From NCBI RefSeq assembly GCF_024294905.1, contig NZ_JANCOC010000009.1:19358-83357 (forward strand): DNA of 64,000 bases. The letters run 5' to 3'. Source of the DNA: Rothia gullae (lineage in GTDB: Bacteria > Actinomycetota > Actinomycetes > Actinomycetales > Micrococcaceae). A program made the position numbers and the translations under genes. The notes below the pieces were generated by a model that was not told where the DNA came from, made no database searches, and was given only the letters and a program-made list of their open reading frames with translations. Shown here one piece after another: positions 29,437 through 38,520 of this stretch; position 1 is the first letter of the stretch, and the number at the start of each line of letters is the position of its first letter.

Positions 29437-29452
29437 TGTTTCACGTGAAACG
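29437..29452. promoter_or_regulatory. parS: Second parS site (one mismatch)
   Basis: TGTTTCACGTGAAACG matches the parS 16-mer at 15 of 16 positions. It lies in an intergenic region about 28.6 kb from dnaA. Confidence 0.85.
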
Positions 29453-29552
29453 GGGGAGTAGGCGGCGAGTACGCGCGAGAGAAGCGGCGAGCATGAGGAA
29501 GCGGCTGGCGGCTCAGCGCTCGCCGCGCCTAAATGCCAGCCGGGGGGAGCTT

Positions 29553-30326
29553 TTACAGGGAAGCCTCAATAAACTCGTACGCCTTATCCACACAATCGGT
29601 GGTGACAGCCTTAACCTCATCGGGGGAGTAGCTGAACGACGCCGAACGGTCAGCGTAGCGGTGCATATTGATATCGTTCCACGAATCACCAATCGTATGC
29701 ACCTCATAGGAGCTACCCGAATGCTCAGCCTGCAGGTACTCCACCAGATGCTGCAGGCCGGTGCCCTTCGTGCAGGCGGGCGGCACAATATCCAAGAAAT
29801 CCTGATTCTTGTGGCAGTCCACCGAATCACCAAAACGCTCCAGAATCCAGGTGTGCGCCGCCTCGCGGACCTGGGCATCCGGAATCCACAGGGGTACACC
29901 CACGTACTCGTGGTTCTGCAGGTCATCAGCCGGTAGGGGAGTGAACTCCGGCAGAATATTTGTCGATGAACCCACCCGGTCGCAGAGGCTGTAATCGTTA
30001 TCCAGGGTCGTAGCGAATAGTGCCACGCCGTCCACGGTGCTGAAATGCTCGTAGCACGCCTGCACAACACTCACCGGAAGAGGCTGATGGTAAATCACCC
30101 GGTACTCCCAGTTGGTAATCACTGCACCCGTGTACAGCACGTGGTAGTCAAAGCGGATGGCGGTTGGGCTCAACGCCAGCTGAGTGGCAAAAATGCTCTT
30201 GCCCGTGCACGAGACTGCCAGGTTACCCTCCGCCTGCCAGCGGGCAATCGCCTGCTCATTGGCAGGCTCTACGGCACGGTTAAATAGGATTGTGCCGTCC
30301 AGGTCGAAAGCCATCAACTTGGTCAT
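29553..30326 (-). CDS. HAD-superfamily sugar-phosphatase-like hydrolase
   Basis: This is a 257-residue phosphatase of the Cof/class IIB HAD type. Motif I is DLDGT with the nucleophile Asp8 and acid Asp10. Motif II is in VSCTGKS, motif III Lys in CTKGTGLQ, and motif IV is GDSWNDINM. The ATG at 30324-30326 follows GAAGGAGT. It is the next gene downstream of the mannose-class PTS genes on the same strand, after a terminator-like hairpin, and could dephosphorylate a sugar phosphate from that route. This link is inference. Confidence 0.88.
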   Translation of the reverse strand: MTKLMAFDLDGTILFNRAVEPANEQAIARWQAEGNLAVSCTGKSIFATQLALSPTAIRFDYHVLYTGAVITNWEYRVIYHQPLPVSVVQACYEHFSTVDGVALFATTLDNDYSLCDRVGSSTNILPEFTPLPADDLQNHEYVGVPLWIPDAQVREAAHTWILERFGDSVDCHKNQDFLDIVPPACTKGTGLQHLVEYLQAEHSGSSYEVHTIGDSWNDINMHRYADRSASFSYSPDEVKAVTTDCVDKAYEFIEASL

Positions 30327-30386
30327 AGAAACTCCTTCGCGGGAGGGCTGCATTGCCGCGAATTGTGCGCCGCAACCGATAGAAAA

Positions 30387-30430
30387 CGGGGGTGCTGCCG
30401 GTACTTTTAAGTGTACCGACTGCACCCCCG
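30387..30430 (-). terminator. Terminator between the PTS genes and the HAD gene
   Basis: CGGGGGTGC and GCACCCCCG form the outer stem with GGTAC/GTACC inside. On the minus strand it is followed by TTTTCT. Confidence 0.75.
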
Positions 30431-30497
30431 CCGCTTGAGACAATCCCTTGAATCTCGCACTTTCACTGAAGGGTGAAAGGGCTCATCCCTCATATTT

Positions 30498-31352
30498 TTA
30501 GAGAGCCAGGAAGCCCAGGTACGAACCGAGGATACCCACGGCAAACAGGGCGAAAATCAACCAGATAGCGTTGACCTTCTTCTTCAACAACCACATGCAC
30601 AGGAAGCACAGACCCAGCGACGCAAGGCCCGGCAGCAGATCGTTCAGCACCGACTGAACGGTCACATTCACCATATCGCCAGCCTGGTTCTTGTAGCTGG
30701 TCAGCGGCAACGGAATGTTTACGCTCGTCCAGCGGTACACCAGCGCACCCATCACGAACAGACCCATCACGGAAGCGCCCTGAGTGATCTTCTGCAGGGT
30801 GTTACCGCCCGCCTCAGTCACAATCTGGGTACCCTTCTCGTAACCGTACTTGAAGCCGTACCAGCGGGTCGCCCAGCGAATCGCGGTCAGACCAAAGAAG
30901 AACAGTAGCGGGCCCAGAATATTACCGGTCACCGCCAGAGAAGCACCCAGAGCAGCCAGCACAATACGTGCGGTACCCCAGTAAATCGGGTCGCCCACAC
31001 CAGCCAGCGGGCCCATCAGACCCACCTTCACGTTGGTGATAGCGGCCTCGTCAATGTCCTTACCGGCTGCCTTCTCACGCTCCATCGCAGCTGTCACACC
31101 CATAATCGAGGATGCAACCCACGGCTGGGTGTTGAAGAACTCCAGGTGGCGGGTCAGCGCTTCCGCTTGGTCTTCCTTCTTGGTGTAGAAGCGCTTAATA
31201 GCCGGAATCATGGAAACCGCGAAACCGATGGATTGCATACGCTCAAAGTTGAACGAACCAAGCAGAAAAGTGGAGCGGATGTAGGTTTCGACCTTATCGC
31301 GCTGGGTGAGCTCGGGAACTTCAACGAGCTCGACGTTCTTGTTCTCAGTCAT
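30498..31352 (-). CDS. manZ: Mannose-class PTS, EIID component
   Basis: This is a 284-residue membrane subunit of the mannose/fructose/sorbose PTS family. Typical features are LLGSFNFERMQSIGFAVSMIP near 30, ALTRHLEFFNTQPW near 64 and VKVGLMGPLAGVGDPIYWGT near 110. The C-terminal part has several membrane segments. With EIIC it forms the sugar channel. AAGGAG precedes the ATG. It is the third gene of the EIIAB-EIIC-EIID operon, 11 bases after EIIC. The sugar cannot be told from sequence. Confidence 0.93.
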   Translation of the reverse strand: MTENKNVELVEVPELTQRDKVETYIRSTFLLGSFNFERMQSIGFAVSMIPAIKRFYTKKEDQAEALTRHLEFFNTQPWVASSIMGVTAAMEREKAAGKDIDEAAITNVKVGLMGPLAGVGDPIYWGTARIVLAALGASLAVTGNILGPLLFFFGLTAIRWATRWYGFKYGYEKGTQIVTEAGGNTLQKITQGASVMGLFVMGALVYRWTSVNIPLPLTSYKNQAGDMVNVTVQSVLNDLLPGLASLGLCFLCMWLLKKKVNAIWLIFALFAVGILGSYLGFLAL

Positions 31353-31363
31353 GATGATGCTCC

Positions 31364-32233
31364 TTACTCGAGCTCGTTATCGAGATCGTTTGCTGCGGCT
31401 GCCGGTGCTGCGACGGGTGCCTCGCTCTTGTGGAAAAGCGGGTTCAGCTGGGTGTACAGCAGACCCAGGCAAGCACCCACAATACCGATAGCAACCAGGT
31501 TGAACTGTGCCTGACCGGACAGGGTTGCGACGAGATCCTTCGCACCCTCGGTGCCAGCAATCGAAATCGACTGGGTTGCCGGGATAGCGGCGGCGGCAAT
31601 GAAGCCAAGGAAGAAGAAGGGCATGAGAGCCTTCGAACGCATCATGTTGATGACCATTGCGAAACCGACCACGGTGATCATGCCACCTGCGATACGAAGA
31701 CCAACGGTCACCTCGGCAGGAATCATGTTCAGCAGGCGGGTCAGCTCTTCGGAGCTAATCAGCGCCACAATAGCGGTCGGGATAGCCACACGCAGACCCT
31801 GCAGTGCCATACCGCTGATGTGCATCAACTCAATACCGCGGAAGTTCGCGGTCTTCGCGAAATTATCAGCCTGATGTTGGAAGAACACCGTAATGGTACG
31901 AACGAAAATGGTCAGAACCTGACCTGCTGCAGCCAGCGGCACAGCAATAGCAATACCGGTGGTGATGTCCTGGTGACCCTGAATCACAACAACAGCGGAG
32001 ATGGTGGATGCCAGAGCCGAGTCGGGAGCCATTGCCGCACCGACGTTCATCCAGCCCAGGGCGATGAGCTCCAGTGCGCCACCGAGCATAATGCCGGTAG
32101 TCGGATCACCCAGCGCAAAACCCATCAGGGTGCAAGCGACCAGGGGGCGGTGGAACTGACGCTCGTCCACCACGGATGCGACGCCCGCAATGAACGCCAC
32201 GAGAACAACGAGAATAAACGTCAGGGCGCTCAT
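31364..32233 (-). CDS. manY: Mannose-class PTS, EIIC component
   Basis: This is a 289-residue integral membrane subunit. DERQFHRPLVACTLMGFALGD and GIMLGGALELIALGWMNVGAAMAPDSALAS are diagnostic of the mannose-type EIIC. It has about seven or more helices and a hydrophilic C-terminus after about 265. Its ATG overlaps the stop of the EIIAB gene by four bases, showing translational coupling. Confidence 0.94.
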   Translation of the reverse strand: MSALTFILVVLVAFIAGVASVVDERQFHRPLVACTLMGFALGDPTTGIMLGGALELIALGWMNVGAAMAPDSALASTISAVVVIQGHQDITTGIAIAVPLAAAGQVLTIFVRTITVFFQHQADNFAKTANFRGIELMHISGMALQGLRVAIPTAIVALISSEELTRLLNMIPAEVTVGLRIAGGMITVVGFAMVINMMRSKALMPFFFLGFIAAAAIPATQSISIAGTEGAKDLVATLSGQAQFNLVAIGIVGACLGLLYTQLNPLFHKSEAPVAAPAAAANDLDNELE

Positions 32234-33210
32234 GCGTCCAGGCCTTTCTGCTTGAGAATCTTTTCCAAATCAACCGGGGAGTGGTTCGGCAGCTGCTGCA
32301 CCGTCAGCTTCACACCGCGCTTAATGAGTTTGCGGTAGGCTTCCAGGTGTTCCTCGGAGGCGTACACTGCGTCCGAGAGCTGAACCATGCCGGTCTTGAA
32401 GGTGACGCCACCAACGTTCACTTCGTTGATCTTGACGCCTTCGTCGAGCAGTCGCACCACGTCAACGGGGGATTCTACGACGAACATGGTCTTCATGCCG
32501 GTGTACTTGGGGTTGTTGTACACGCGACCAGCCTTAGCGATGTCCAGGACGTTGGTCTTCACACTGGTCGGCGCGACCTGCAGCAGCAGGGACTTGCGCA
32601 GCTGATCGTGTGCCGCATTATCGGATGCCGCGATGAAGGTCTGCGGTGCGATATGCGGAACCCAGGTGCCTGCCACCTGACCGTGAATCAGGCGGGAGTC
32701 GATGCGGGTGAAGATAGCGTCCATGGTGCCGCCGGGAACCTGCTGAGCAGCCGGAACCTCGACCGCCTTGGTCTCTGCGGGCTTCGCCTCGGCGGGCTTG
32801 GCGGCTGCGGGCTGGTTCGCCTCCTGGAAAGAGCGAATACCCTTAGTGCCAGCCTTGTGCGCCTTGGCGACCAGGGACTTGAGGGTTGCGTTCTTACGGC
32901 CTGCGCCGGAGATGACCTCAATAAGCATCGGTACGTTGACACCGGAGACGACGTCGACGCCCTCGCGGGTGGCTGCGAACTGCGCACCGGCGTTGTAGGG
33001 GCTACCGCCGAAGAGGTCGACCAGCAACAGGGTTTCTTCTGCTTCGGACGCCTCAACGATGCGGGTGTACTCTTCGACGAGATCTTCGGGGCCCTGACCC
33101 GGCAGGAAGGTGACCGGGTGGACGTTTTCGAAGTTACCGAGGATCATGCCGGCGGTCTTCAGCAGAGCCGGAGCCGACTCGCCGTGTGCCGCCACAATGA
33201 TAGTGACCAT
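32230..33210 (-). CDS. manX: Mannose-class PTS, fused EIIA-EIIB component
   Basis: This is a 326-residue cytoplasmic phosphotransferase. The EIIA domain (about 1-130) has the phosphorylated His9 (AAHGESAP) and LLLVDLFGGSPYNAG. An Ala/Pro/Lys linker spans about 131-161. The EIIB domain follows with its histidine at His176 in TRIDSRLIHGQVAGTW. Phosphate passes from HPr to His9, to His176 and to the incoming sugar. It is the first gene of the PTS operon, and the upstream region contains a TTGACA box on the minus strand. Confidence 0.94.
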   Translation of the reverse strand: MVTIIVAAHGESAPALLKTAGMILGNFENVHPVTFLPGQGPEDLVEEYTRIVEASEAEETLLLVDLFGGSPYNAGAQFAATREGVDVVSGVNVPMLIEVISGAGRKNATLKSLVAKAHKAGTKGIRSFQEANQPAAAKPAEAKPAETKAVEVPAAQQVPGGTMDAIFTRIDSRLIHGQVAGTWVPHIAPQTFIAASDNAAHDQLRKSLLLQVAPTSVKTNVLDIAKAGRVYNNPKYTGMKTMFVVESPVDVVRLLDEGVKINEVNVGGVTFKTGMVQLSDAVYASEEHLEAYRKLIKRGVKLTVQQLPNHSPVDLEKILKQKGLDA

Positions 33211-33943
33211 AGTGGTCCTCTCGTGTTCGTGACATGGTGTGTAGCGGCCCCGTGAAGGGCCTCATAATTCTCAGATAGTAACACGTTGTATTTGTGTTTT
33301 GTGGGTTTTTCTGACTTTGCACACTTTAGGTTCCTGTGATATTTTTCCAAGTGTTGGAATGTGGGTTTTTGATGTCAAAACACGTATTTATTGCCAGGGT
33401 GTAAAAAATTTAAACAGAACACCGAAAAAGGTTGCCGAAGTGGAGGATAAAGCGTTAGTTTTGTGAAATTTCAGGAATGACGGCATATTGTAAGCGGACT
33501 GATGAGGTGCTTGTTGCGGGATATTTGGGTTGCGACGGTGCAAGAAAATGATTTACAAAGAAAATACCCAACAAAAATGGGTGCGTGAGTCAAAAGATGT
33601 GGGATTTATACAAAACCAACATTTTCCTGCGCTCTGTCCACAGAATGGTATTTCTGGAATACGCCGCTATAAACCGTCATTTCAAAATTTAAATCGACGC
33701 GCTAACGCGCGAAGGAAAACCCGGAAAAACGACATTTTAGTGACAGGTTGTATATATAAATAGCAACCCACCTTTAATGGCCACGTTCCGCCCGGCAACA
33801 CCCCTCTAGAATCCTCACTCCCAGATTCTTCACTCCCAAATTCCACCACCCGAGCCCCTCACTGGGGTTCCGGGGCACAGAAAAGCTAAGGTATAGAAAA
33901 AGCGACCGAGAACCCTCCCCGCTCGCTTTCTATCGAACATGCG
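33211..33943. other. Long AT-rich region upstream of the PTS operon
   Basis: A 733-base gene-free region, richer in A/T than its neighbours. On the minus strand TTGACA occupies 33373-33378, a candidate -35 box about 165 bases before the EIIAB start. This leaves a leader long enough for antitermination. GTGGGTTTTT is repeated at 33301 and 33361. A GGCCC/GGGCC hairpin lies near 33246-33263. I could not find a convincing BglG-type antiterminator target. A 77-codon plus-strand frame at 33530 has no support. Confidence 0.5.
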
Positions 33944-34813
33944 CTACGCGTTAATGCCCCACATATCCCGCGCCAGACGCGCAATATGAATCGTCAAATA
34001 CGTCAACTCATCACGAGTCAGGCTCTGCTTCAACTGCATCTGCAGCACCAGTAAAACCTTCTGCGCACACGCGTAGGCGCGCGGTGCATCCTCACGAAGA
34101 GCCGCCAACAAACTCGGCTGCGACACCTCATCAGCGTCCTCTGTACGATTCGCGGAGGCGCGGCTCGCACGCACAAATAGGTACCGCAGGTGCGTCACAA
34201 AACGTGCCGCACTCATCGAATCCAGGTCGATCTTCCGCTCGTAGCTTGCCTCAATAATTTCAAAAACCTGCGCGAAAACCTCGGTCATGCGGAATGCCTG
34301 AGACATATCCGCCGTCGCAAATTGCGCGTTGACCAGGTGCAACGCCAAAGGAATAGCCTCGTTCGGGTCCAACTCAACCTGCAGGCGCTCGCGAACCATT
34401 TCCAAAACTGCGCGGCCATACTCCACCTCGCGCGGGTAGAGAACGGTTACCTCCGGGGCGAGCGGATACTGCACCCGCACCCCGTCACGCGCACGAACCA
34501 CCGCATAGTGCAGATGATCAGCCAGCGGAAGAATAAACGAGTTCGACAGCTCCAGTGCACCCTCGGTGCGCACCTTCGACTCCAAAATCGTGGCAATCGA
34601 CAGAATCTCCGCCGGAATCTCAGATAGGGTCATACTCAAACGCTCACCCGACATGCCCTGCTCCGGCACAAACGTCTGCTCCACCGCAGACGGGTCAATC
34701 AGCTGACCCTTACGCTTACCAAAAGCAATGCCGCGACCAATCATCACGGACTCCTTGCCGTAATGATCCACCGTGAGGACAACATTATTGTTATAAATAC
34801 GGCTAATGCGCAT
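33944..34813 (-). CDS. BglG/LicT-family transcriptional antiterminator
   Basis: This is a 289-residue RNA-binding regulator. The N-terminal RNA-binding domain (about 1-55) starts MRISRIYNNNVVLTVD, the classic form. Two PTS regulation domains follow, with conserved histidines in LADHLHYAV and LALHLVNAQF (PRD1), and VTHLRYLFVR and LTIHIARLA (PRD2). Phosphorylation of these by the PTS normally decides whether the protein prevents termination in its target leader. It lies upstream of, and in the same direction as, the mannose-class PTS genes. AAGGAGG precedes the ATG. Confidence 0.93.
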   Translation of the reverse strand: MRISRIYNNNVVLTVDHYGKESVMIGRGIAFGKRKGQLIDPSAVEQTFVPEQGMSGERLSMTLSEIPAEILSIATILESKVRTEGALELSNSFILPLADHLHYAVVRARDGVRVQYPLAPEVTVLYPREVEYGRAVLEMVRERLQVELDPNEAIPLALHLVNAQFATADMSQAFRMTEVFAQVFEIIEASYERKIDLDSMSAARFVTHLRYLFVRASRASANRTEDADEVSQPSLLAALREDAPRAYACAQKVLLVLQMQLKQSLTRDELTYLTIHIARLARDMWGINA

Positions 34814-35051
34814 GCGTCGTCCTCCTTCACGGGTGTTGGTCGCCGGAACAGAAACGGCAAATTCAAAAGATACGCAAAGGTGATTGAGCGTTACCTAAGC
34901 TAGTACAAATTCTACCGAAAGTTTGAAGCTGTCATGAAGGGTTGACGCGCAAATGCGGGTAAAGCTGTGCCCCAACTGTGAGGCGGGCAAGCATTCCATA
35001 AGTTTGCGGCTGAAAACCGGCTCCCGCCTCACCGCGAACCCTAAATCGCGA

Positions 35052-35057
35052 TACCCT
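35052..35057 (+). promoter_or_regulatory. -10 element of a probably leaderless response-regulator gene
   Basis: TACCCT ends 7 bases before the ATG at 35065, and there is no ribosome binding site. Transcription would begin at or next to the start codon. Confidence 0.45.
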
Positions 35058-35064
35058 TAATCAC

Positions 35065-35808
35065 ATGAGCAGCAAAGCAACCGAAATCGCAAAGAACCTT
35101 CCCGCACTAGAGCATCCGGACGGTAGCCCCATCCGCGCCCTCGTTGTTGACGATGAGGAGATGCTCAAGGAACTCGTCAGCATGGGTCTGAAAATGATCG
35201 GCTGGGATGTGCAGTCCGCCGGCGACGGACCCTCCGCGCTCGCGATTGCCCGCGATTGGCGCCCCGATGTACTCGTGCTGGATATTATGATGCCCGGCTT
35301 CGACGGTCTGGAGCTGCTCTCCCGTATCCGCAAGTTCTACCCCGAGGTTCCCTGCCTCTTCCTGACCGCTAAAGATTCGGTTGATAACCGTATCGAGGGC
35401 CTTGCCGCAGGCGCGGATGACTACGTGACTAAGCCCTTCTCCATGGAAGAGGTCATGATCCGTTTGCACCGCCTGATGCAGCGCTCCGGCGTTGCTGCCA
35501 TTGACGATGCTGAGTTGGTTGTTGGCGACCTGGTGCTGAACCAAGACACCCGCGAGGTCACCCGCGGTGGCGAGCAGATTAACCTCACCGCAACCCAGTT
35601 CGACCTGCTGTGCTACCTCATGGAGAACGCGAAGCGCGTGGTCTCCAAGAGTCAGATTCTTGATAATGTCTGGAACTACGATTTTGGTGGTCAGGCAAAT
35701 ATTGTGGAGCTGTACATCTCGTACCTGCGCAAGAAGATTGATGTGGGTCGCGAACCGATGATTCACACCGTGCGCGGTGCCGGTTACGTGCTACGTCCCG
35801 CTGTCTAA
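35065..35808 (+). CDS. OmpR/PhoB-type response regulator
   Basis: This is a 247-residue DNA-binding regulator. The receiver domain (about 23-140) has the acidic pair in VVDDEEM, the phosphorylated Asp73 in VLDIMMPGFDG, and Lys in DDYVTKPFS. The winged-helix domain (about 150-247) has LTATQFDLLCYLMENAKRVV and the tail IHTVRGAGYVLRP. It is paired with the histidine kinase downstream. The signal is unknown. The N-terminus with 22 extra residues before the receiver is similar to the TcrX/TrcR type. Confidence 0.95.
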   Translation: MSSKATEIAKNLPALEHPDGSPIRALVVDDEEMLKELVSMGLKMIGWDVQSAGDGPSALAIARDWRPDVLVLDIMMPGFDGLELLSRIRKFYPEVPCLFLTAKDSVDNRIEGLAAGADDYVTKPFSMEEVMIRLHRLMQRSGVAAIDDAELVVGDLVLNQDTREVTRGGEQINLTATQFDLLCYLMENAKRVVSKSQILDNVWNYDFGGQANIVELYISYLRKKIDVGREPMIHTVRGAGYVLRPAV

Positions 35809-35826
35809 GTTTATTCTCTGCTCTTC

Positions 35827-35865
35827 ATATGGCGCGGTATAACACCCGGTTATACCGCACCATAT
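35827..35865. terminator. 17-bp hairpin between regulator and kinase genes
   Basis: ATATGGCGCGGTATAAC pairs with a complement carrying one mismatch across a 5-base loop. No T-run follows. It may set the ratio of regulator to kinase by partial termination or mRNA processing. Confidence 0.65.
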
Positions 35866-35907
35866 CATTTATATTCAGTATTTCGAATATAGAAAGAAAG
35901 GATGCTC

Positions 35908-37557
35908 GTGGGATCCTACTCACCCGGTGGCCCCGCCTCCCCGGATAATGAAGCAACCCGCCCCCTGCGCGCGGGTACCCCCGCACGAGATGGTGCCGCA
36001 CCCTCCTCGGGGAACTTCTTCGTGCGCCTACGCGCCGCCTGGAAGAGCATGAGGAACCCCGAGGCGTCCCCCGAAGAACTCGGGTATGTACCCCACCTGC
36101 GTTCACGCCTTATCGCCATCCTCGTGGCAGCCCTCGGCATCGCCTGCCTCATTATTGGCCTGTCCACCTACGTGACCCTGCAGAACTCCCTCTACCAGCA
36201 GGCGCAAAGCGACCTCAAAGAAACTAGTCACCGCGTAGGGCAGTCGACCTCTCGAGACGGCAAGCAAGAAGAAGTGGACTGCAGTGACCTGCAGAAGAGT
36301 AGCTTCCTTTTCGCACCCGGTCAGGCATCCGGAACCATCATTACCTGTGTTGAATCCGAAGGCGCTGTGGAAATCGCCAGCAAGCTCGGTAAGGACGGCA
36401 CCATACAAACCCTCTCCGCCAACGATCAGGTAGCCCTCGGAACCATGGCACTGAACGCCACCAAAGAAGAAGTCCGAGAGGTCAAATTGGAATCCGGCCT
36501 GTACCTCATCAAAATCACCCCGAAGGCTAATAGCAGCACTGATGCCCAGGTGGTTGGTATTCCGCTCGCCAACGTACAGCAGACCCTCACCATCTTCGTG
36601 ATTGTGGTAGCCCTCGGTTCCATCGCCGTGATGGTCGGTGCCGGCGTGGCGGGCTCCTATATTATTCGCGGTACCATGAAGCCCCTGGAGCGAGTCTCCG
36701 CGGTGGCAACCGATGTGGCGCACCTGGATCTGGAGGAGCACACCATCTCCTCGGCGGTGCGAGTGGAGTCGCGTGATTCCGACCCGCGCACCGAAGTGGG
36801 TGCCGTAGGCTACGCCCTCAATCAGCTGCTTGATAACGTGAACTCAGCCCTCGAGGTGCGCGAACGCACCGAACATCAGATTCGCGCCTTTATTGCGGAC
36901 GCCTCCCATGAGCTGCGCACGCCTCTGGCTGCCATTAAGGGGTACTCCGATATGCTCCGTTGGACGGAGCCGCTCAGTGAATCCGGCCAATCCTCCCTGG
37001 CGCGTATCGACTCGCAGACTGAACGTATGTCCCGCCTCGTGGAGGATCTTTTGACCCTTGCCCGCCTGGACGAGGGGCGCGAACCCAAGATGGAGCAGGT
37101 TGACCTGACCGAGCTGGTACTTGAATGCACCTCCGACATGCAGGCGGCAGCGCGCACCCACGAATGGCACCTGAACCTGCCCGACGAGCCGGTTGAGGTT
37201 GTTGCCGATCGCTCCCAGATTCAGCGCGTGATCTTGAACCTGCTCTCGAATGCTCGCAAGCACACCGATGAGGGTACTCGAGTGACCGCTGGCCTGTCGG
37301 TGGATGCTGCACGCCGTGAAGCTGTGGTGACCGTGACCGATAACGGTCCGGGTATTGCCCCGGACTTCTTGCCGAAGATTTTTGACCGCTTCACCCGTGC
37401 CGATAAGGCGCGTTCCGGTTCGGTTGGAACCACCGGTCTGGGCCTGGCGATTGTGCAGGCGATTGTGCAGGCGCACGGTGGTTCGATTCAGGTGCAGAGC
37501 CAACCTGGACATACGGTCTTTACGGTGCGTCTGCCTTTGGAGGCGGCGCGCGCCTAG
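35908..37557 (+). CDS. Sensor histidine kinase
   Basis: This is a 549-residue membrane kinase. The first membrane helix is near 68-90 and the second near 224-248. They flank a 130-residue extracytoplasmic sensor with a Cys pair. HAMP follows, then HisKA with the phospho-His334 in FIADASHELRTPLAAIKGYS, and the ATPase domain with N box LNLLSNARKHT, G1 DNGPGIAP and G2 GTTGLGLAIV. I chose GTG at 35908 because AAAGGA stands at ideal distance. The ATG at 35902 adds two residues but overlaps that site. Confidence 0.94.
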   Translation: MGSYSPGGPASPDNEATRPLRAGTPARDGAAPSSGNFFVRLRAAWKSMRNPEASPEELGYVPHLRSRLIAILVAALGIACLIIGLSTYVTLQNSLYQQAQSDLKETSHRVGQSTSRDGKQEEVDCSDLQKSSFLFAPGQASGTIITCVESEGAVEIASKLGKDGTIQTLSANDQVALGTMALNATKEEVREVKLESGLYLIKITPKANSSTDAQVVGIPLANVQQTLTIFVIVVALGSIAVMVGAGVAGSYIIRGTMKPLERVSAVATDVAHLDLEEHTISSAVRVESRDSDPRTEVGAVGYALNQLLDNVNSALEVRERTEHQIRAFIADASHELRTPLAAIKGYSDMLRWTEPLSESGQSSLARIDSQTERMSRLVEDLLTLARLDEGREPKMEQVDLTELVLECTSDMQAAARTHEWHLNLPDEPVEVVADRSQIQRVILNLLSNARKHTDEGTRVTAGLSVDAARREAVVTVTDNGPGIAPDFLPKIFDRFTRADKARSGSVGTTGLGLAIVQAIVQAHGGSIQVQSQPGHTVFTVRLPLEAARA

Positions 37558-37731
37558 TGCGCTTGATTTGTGGTTCGCTGAGCGGCTTGCTTGACATGCC
37601 AAAACGCTAAATTGCTTATTGAGTGAACATTGAATCTACACTTCAAATTTATTACCTAGAGTGCAAATATGTGGTGAATCTAACCCTCCAGTAGTTGCTC
37701 CCGGTGAAACATTGCGCGTATTGTAAAAAGT

Positions 37732-38427
37732 ATGGCTAATCTTGTTGAATCCCCCGCAAACATCACGGACAAGCGTTCCGCTCGCAAGGCAGAGAACCGC
37801 ATCGCAATCGTTGAGGCAGCAGAATCCCTCATCCTCGAGGGTGGCTACGGTGCCCTCAACGCAGAAGGACTCGCAGAACGCGCAGGCGTCTCCCGCCGCA
37901 CCATCTTCAACCACTTCGCCTCCGTAGACGACGTGCTGGTCACCCGCATAAACCAGTACTTCAACCGCATCTTCGAGGAATCCGACTTCACCGTCTCCGG
38001 TGAAAACGCAAGCATGGAAGCCGAAATGCTATCCATCGCCCGCAAGGTCTTCATGAGTAACACCCTCGAAGAGTACATCGCACCCTTCGTGCACCTGCTT
38101 TACGCCCTCGAAATGGACAGCCCTGCGAAGTTCGAAGAATACTCGCACGTCATCCTCGAGCGCACCTACGACATCTTCCTCGAACAGTACCTCGCGGCAT
38201 ACCCCGACCTGCCCTACCTACGCGTGGCAGTCTTCGCTTCCACCCTCTCCGAAACCATCGGTGAAGGTGTCTACTACTACCTCACCCACGCTGAAGAAAT
38301 AACGGTCAAGGTTGCAGCAGAAGCCCCCGAAGCCCCCGAAGCACTCGCCATCGAAGCGATGCGCCAGTGTGTCCTCGAAGCACTCGACTACCTGGGCCGT
38401 CTGGTTCAGGGCGAATTCGCAAACTAA
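37732..38427 (+). CDS. TetR-family transcriptional regulator
   Basis: This is a 231-residue regulator with an N-terminal helix-turn-helix reading LNAEGLAERAGVSRRTIFNHFASVDDVL (about 43-70 in total). The C-terminal domain is acidic and helical with an Ala/Pro/Glu repeat (EAPEAPEA). The ATG at 37732 follows TATTGT (37719-37724) by 7 bases with no ribosome binding site, so it may be leaderless. The next gene is the wreck of an MMPL transporter, its probable former target. Confidence 0.92.
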   Translation: MANLVESPANITDKRSARKAENRIAIVEAAESLILEGGYGALNAEGLAERAGVSRRTIFNHFASVDDVLVTRINQYFNRIFEESDFTVSGENASMEAEMLSIARKVFMSNTLEEYIAPFVHLLYALEMDSPAKFEEYSHVILERTYDIFLEQYLAAYPDLPYLRVAVFASTLSETIGEGVYYYLTHAEEITVKVAAEAPEAPEALAIEAMRQCVLEALDYLGRLVQGEFAN

Positions 38428-38520
38428 GCCTCATAGCGTTTAACACTCAAACACTCTCGCTTCGGGCACCTCACCTGCAGGTGCCCGGGGCGGGTGTTTT
38501 TTGCCTAAAATTAGGACACA

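Noticed and set aside
33211..33420. BglG-type ribonucleic antiterminator target in the PTS leader
   Set aside because: Only a loose GTGTTACT resemblance was found, without the paired structure overlapping a terminator. Not good enough to annotate.
33530..33763. 77-codon plus-strand frame in the AT-rich region before the PTS operon
   Set aside because: No ribosome binding site, no recognisable domain, and a composition that follows the local base bias.
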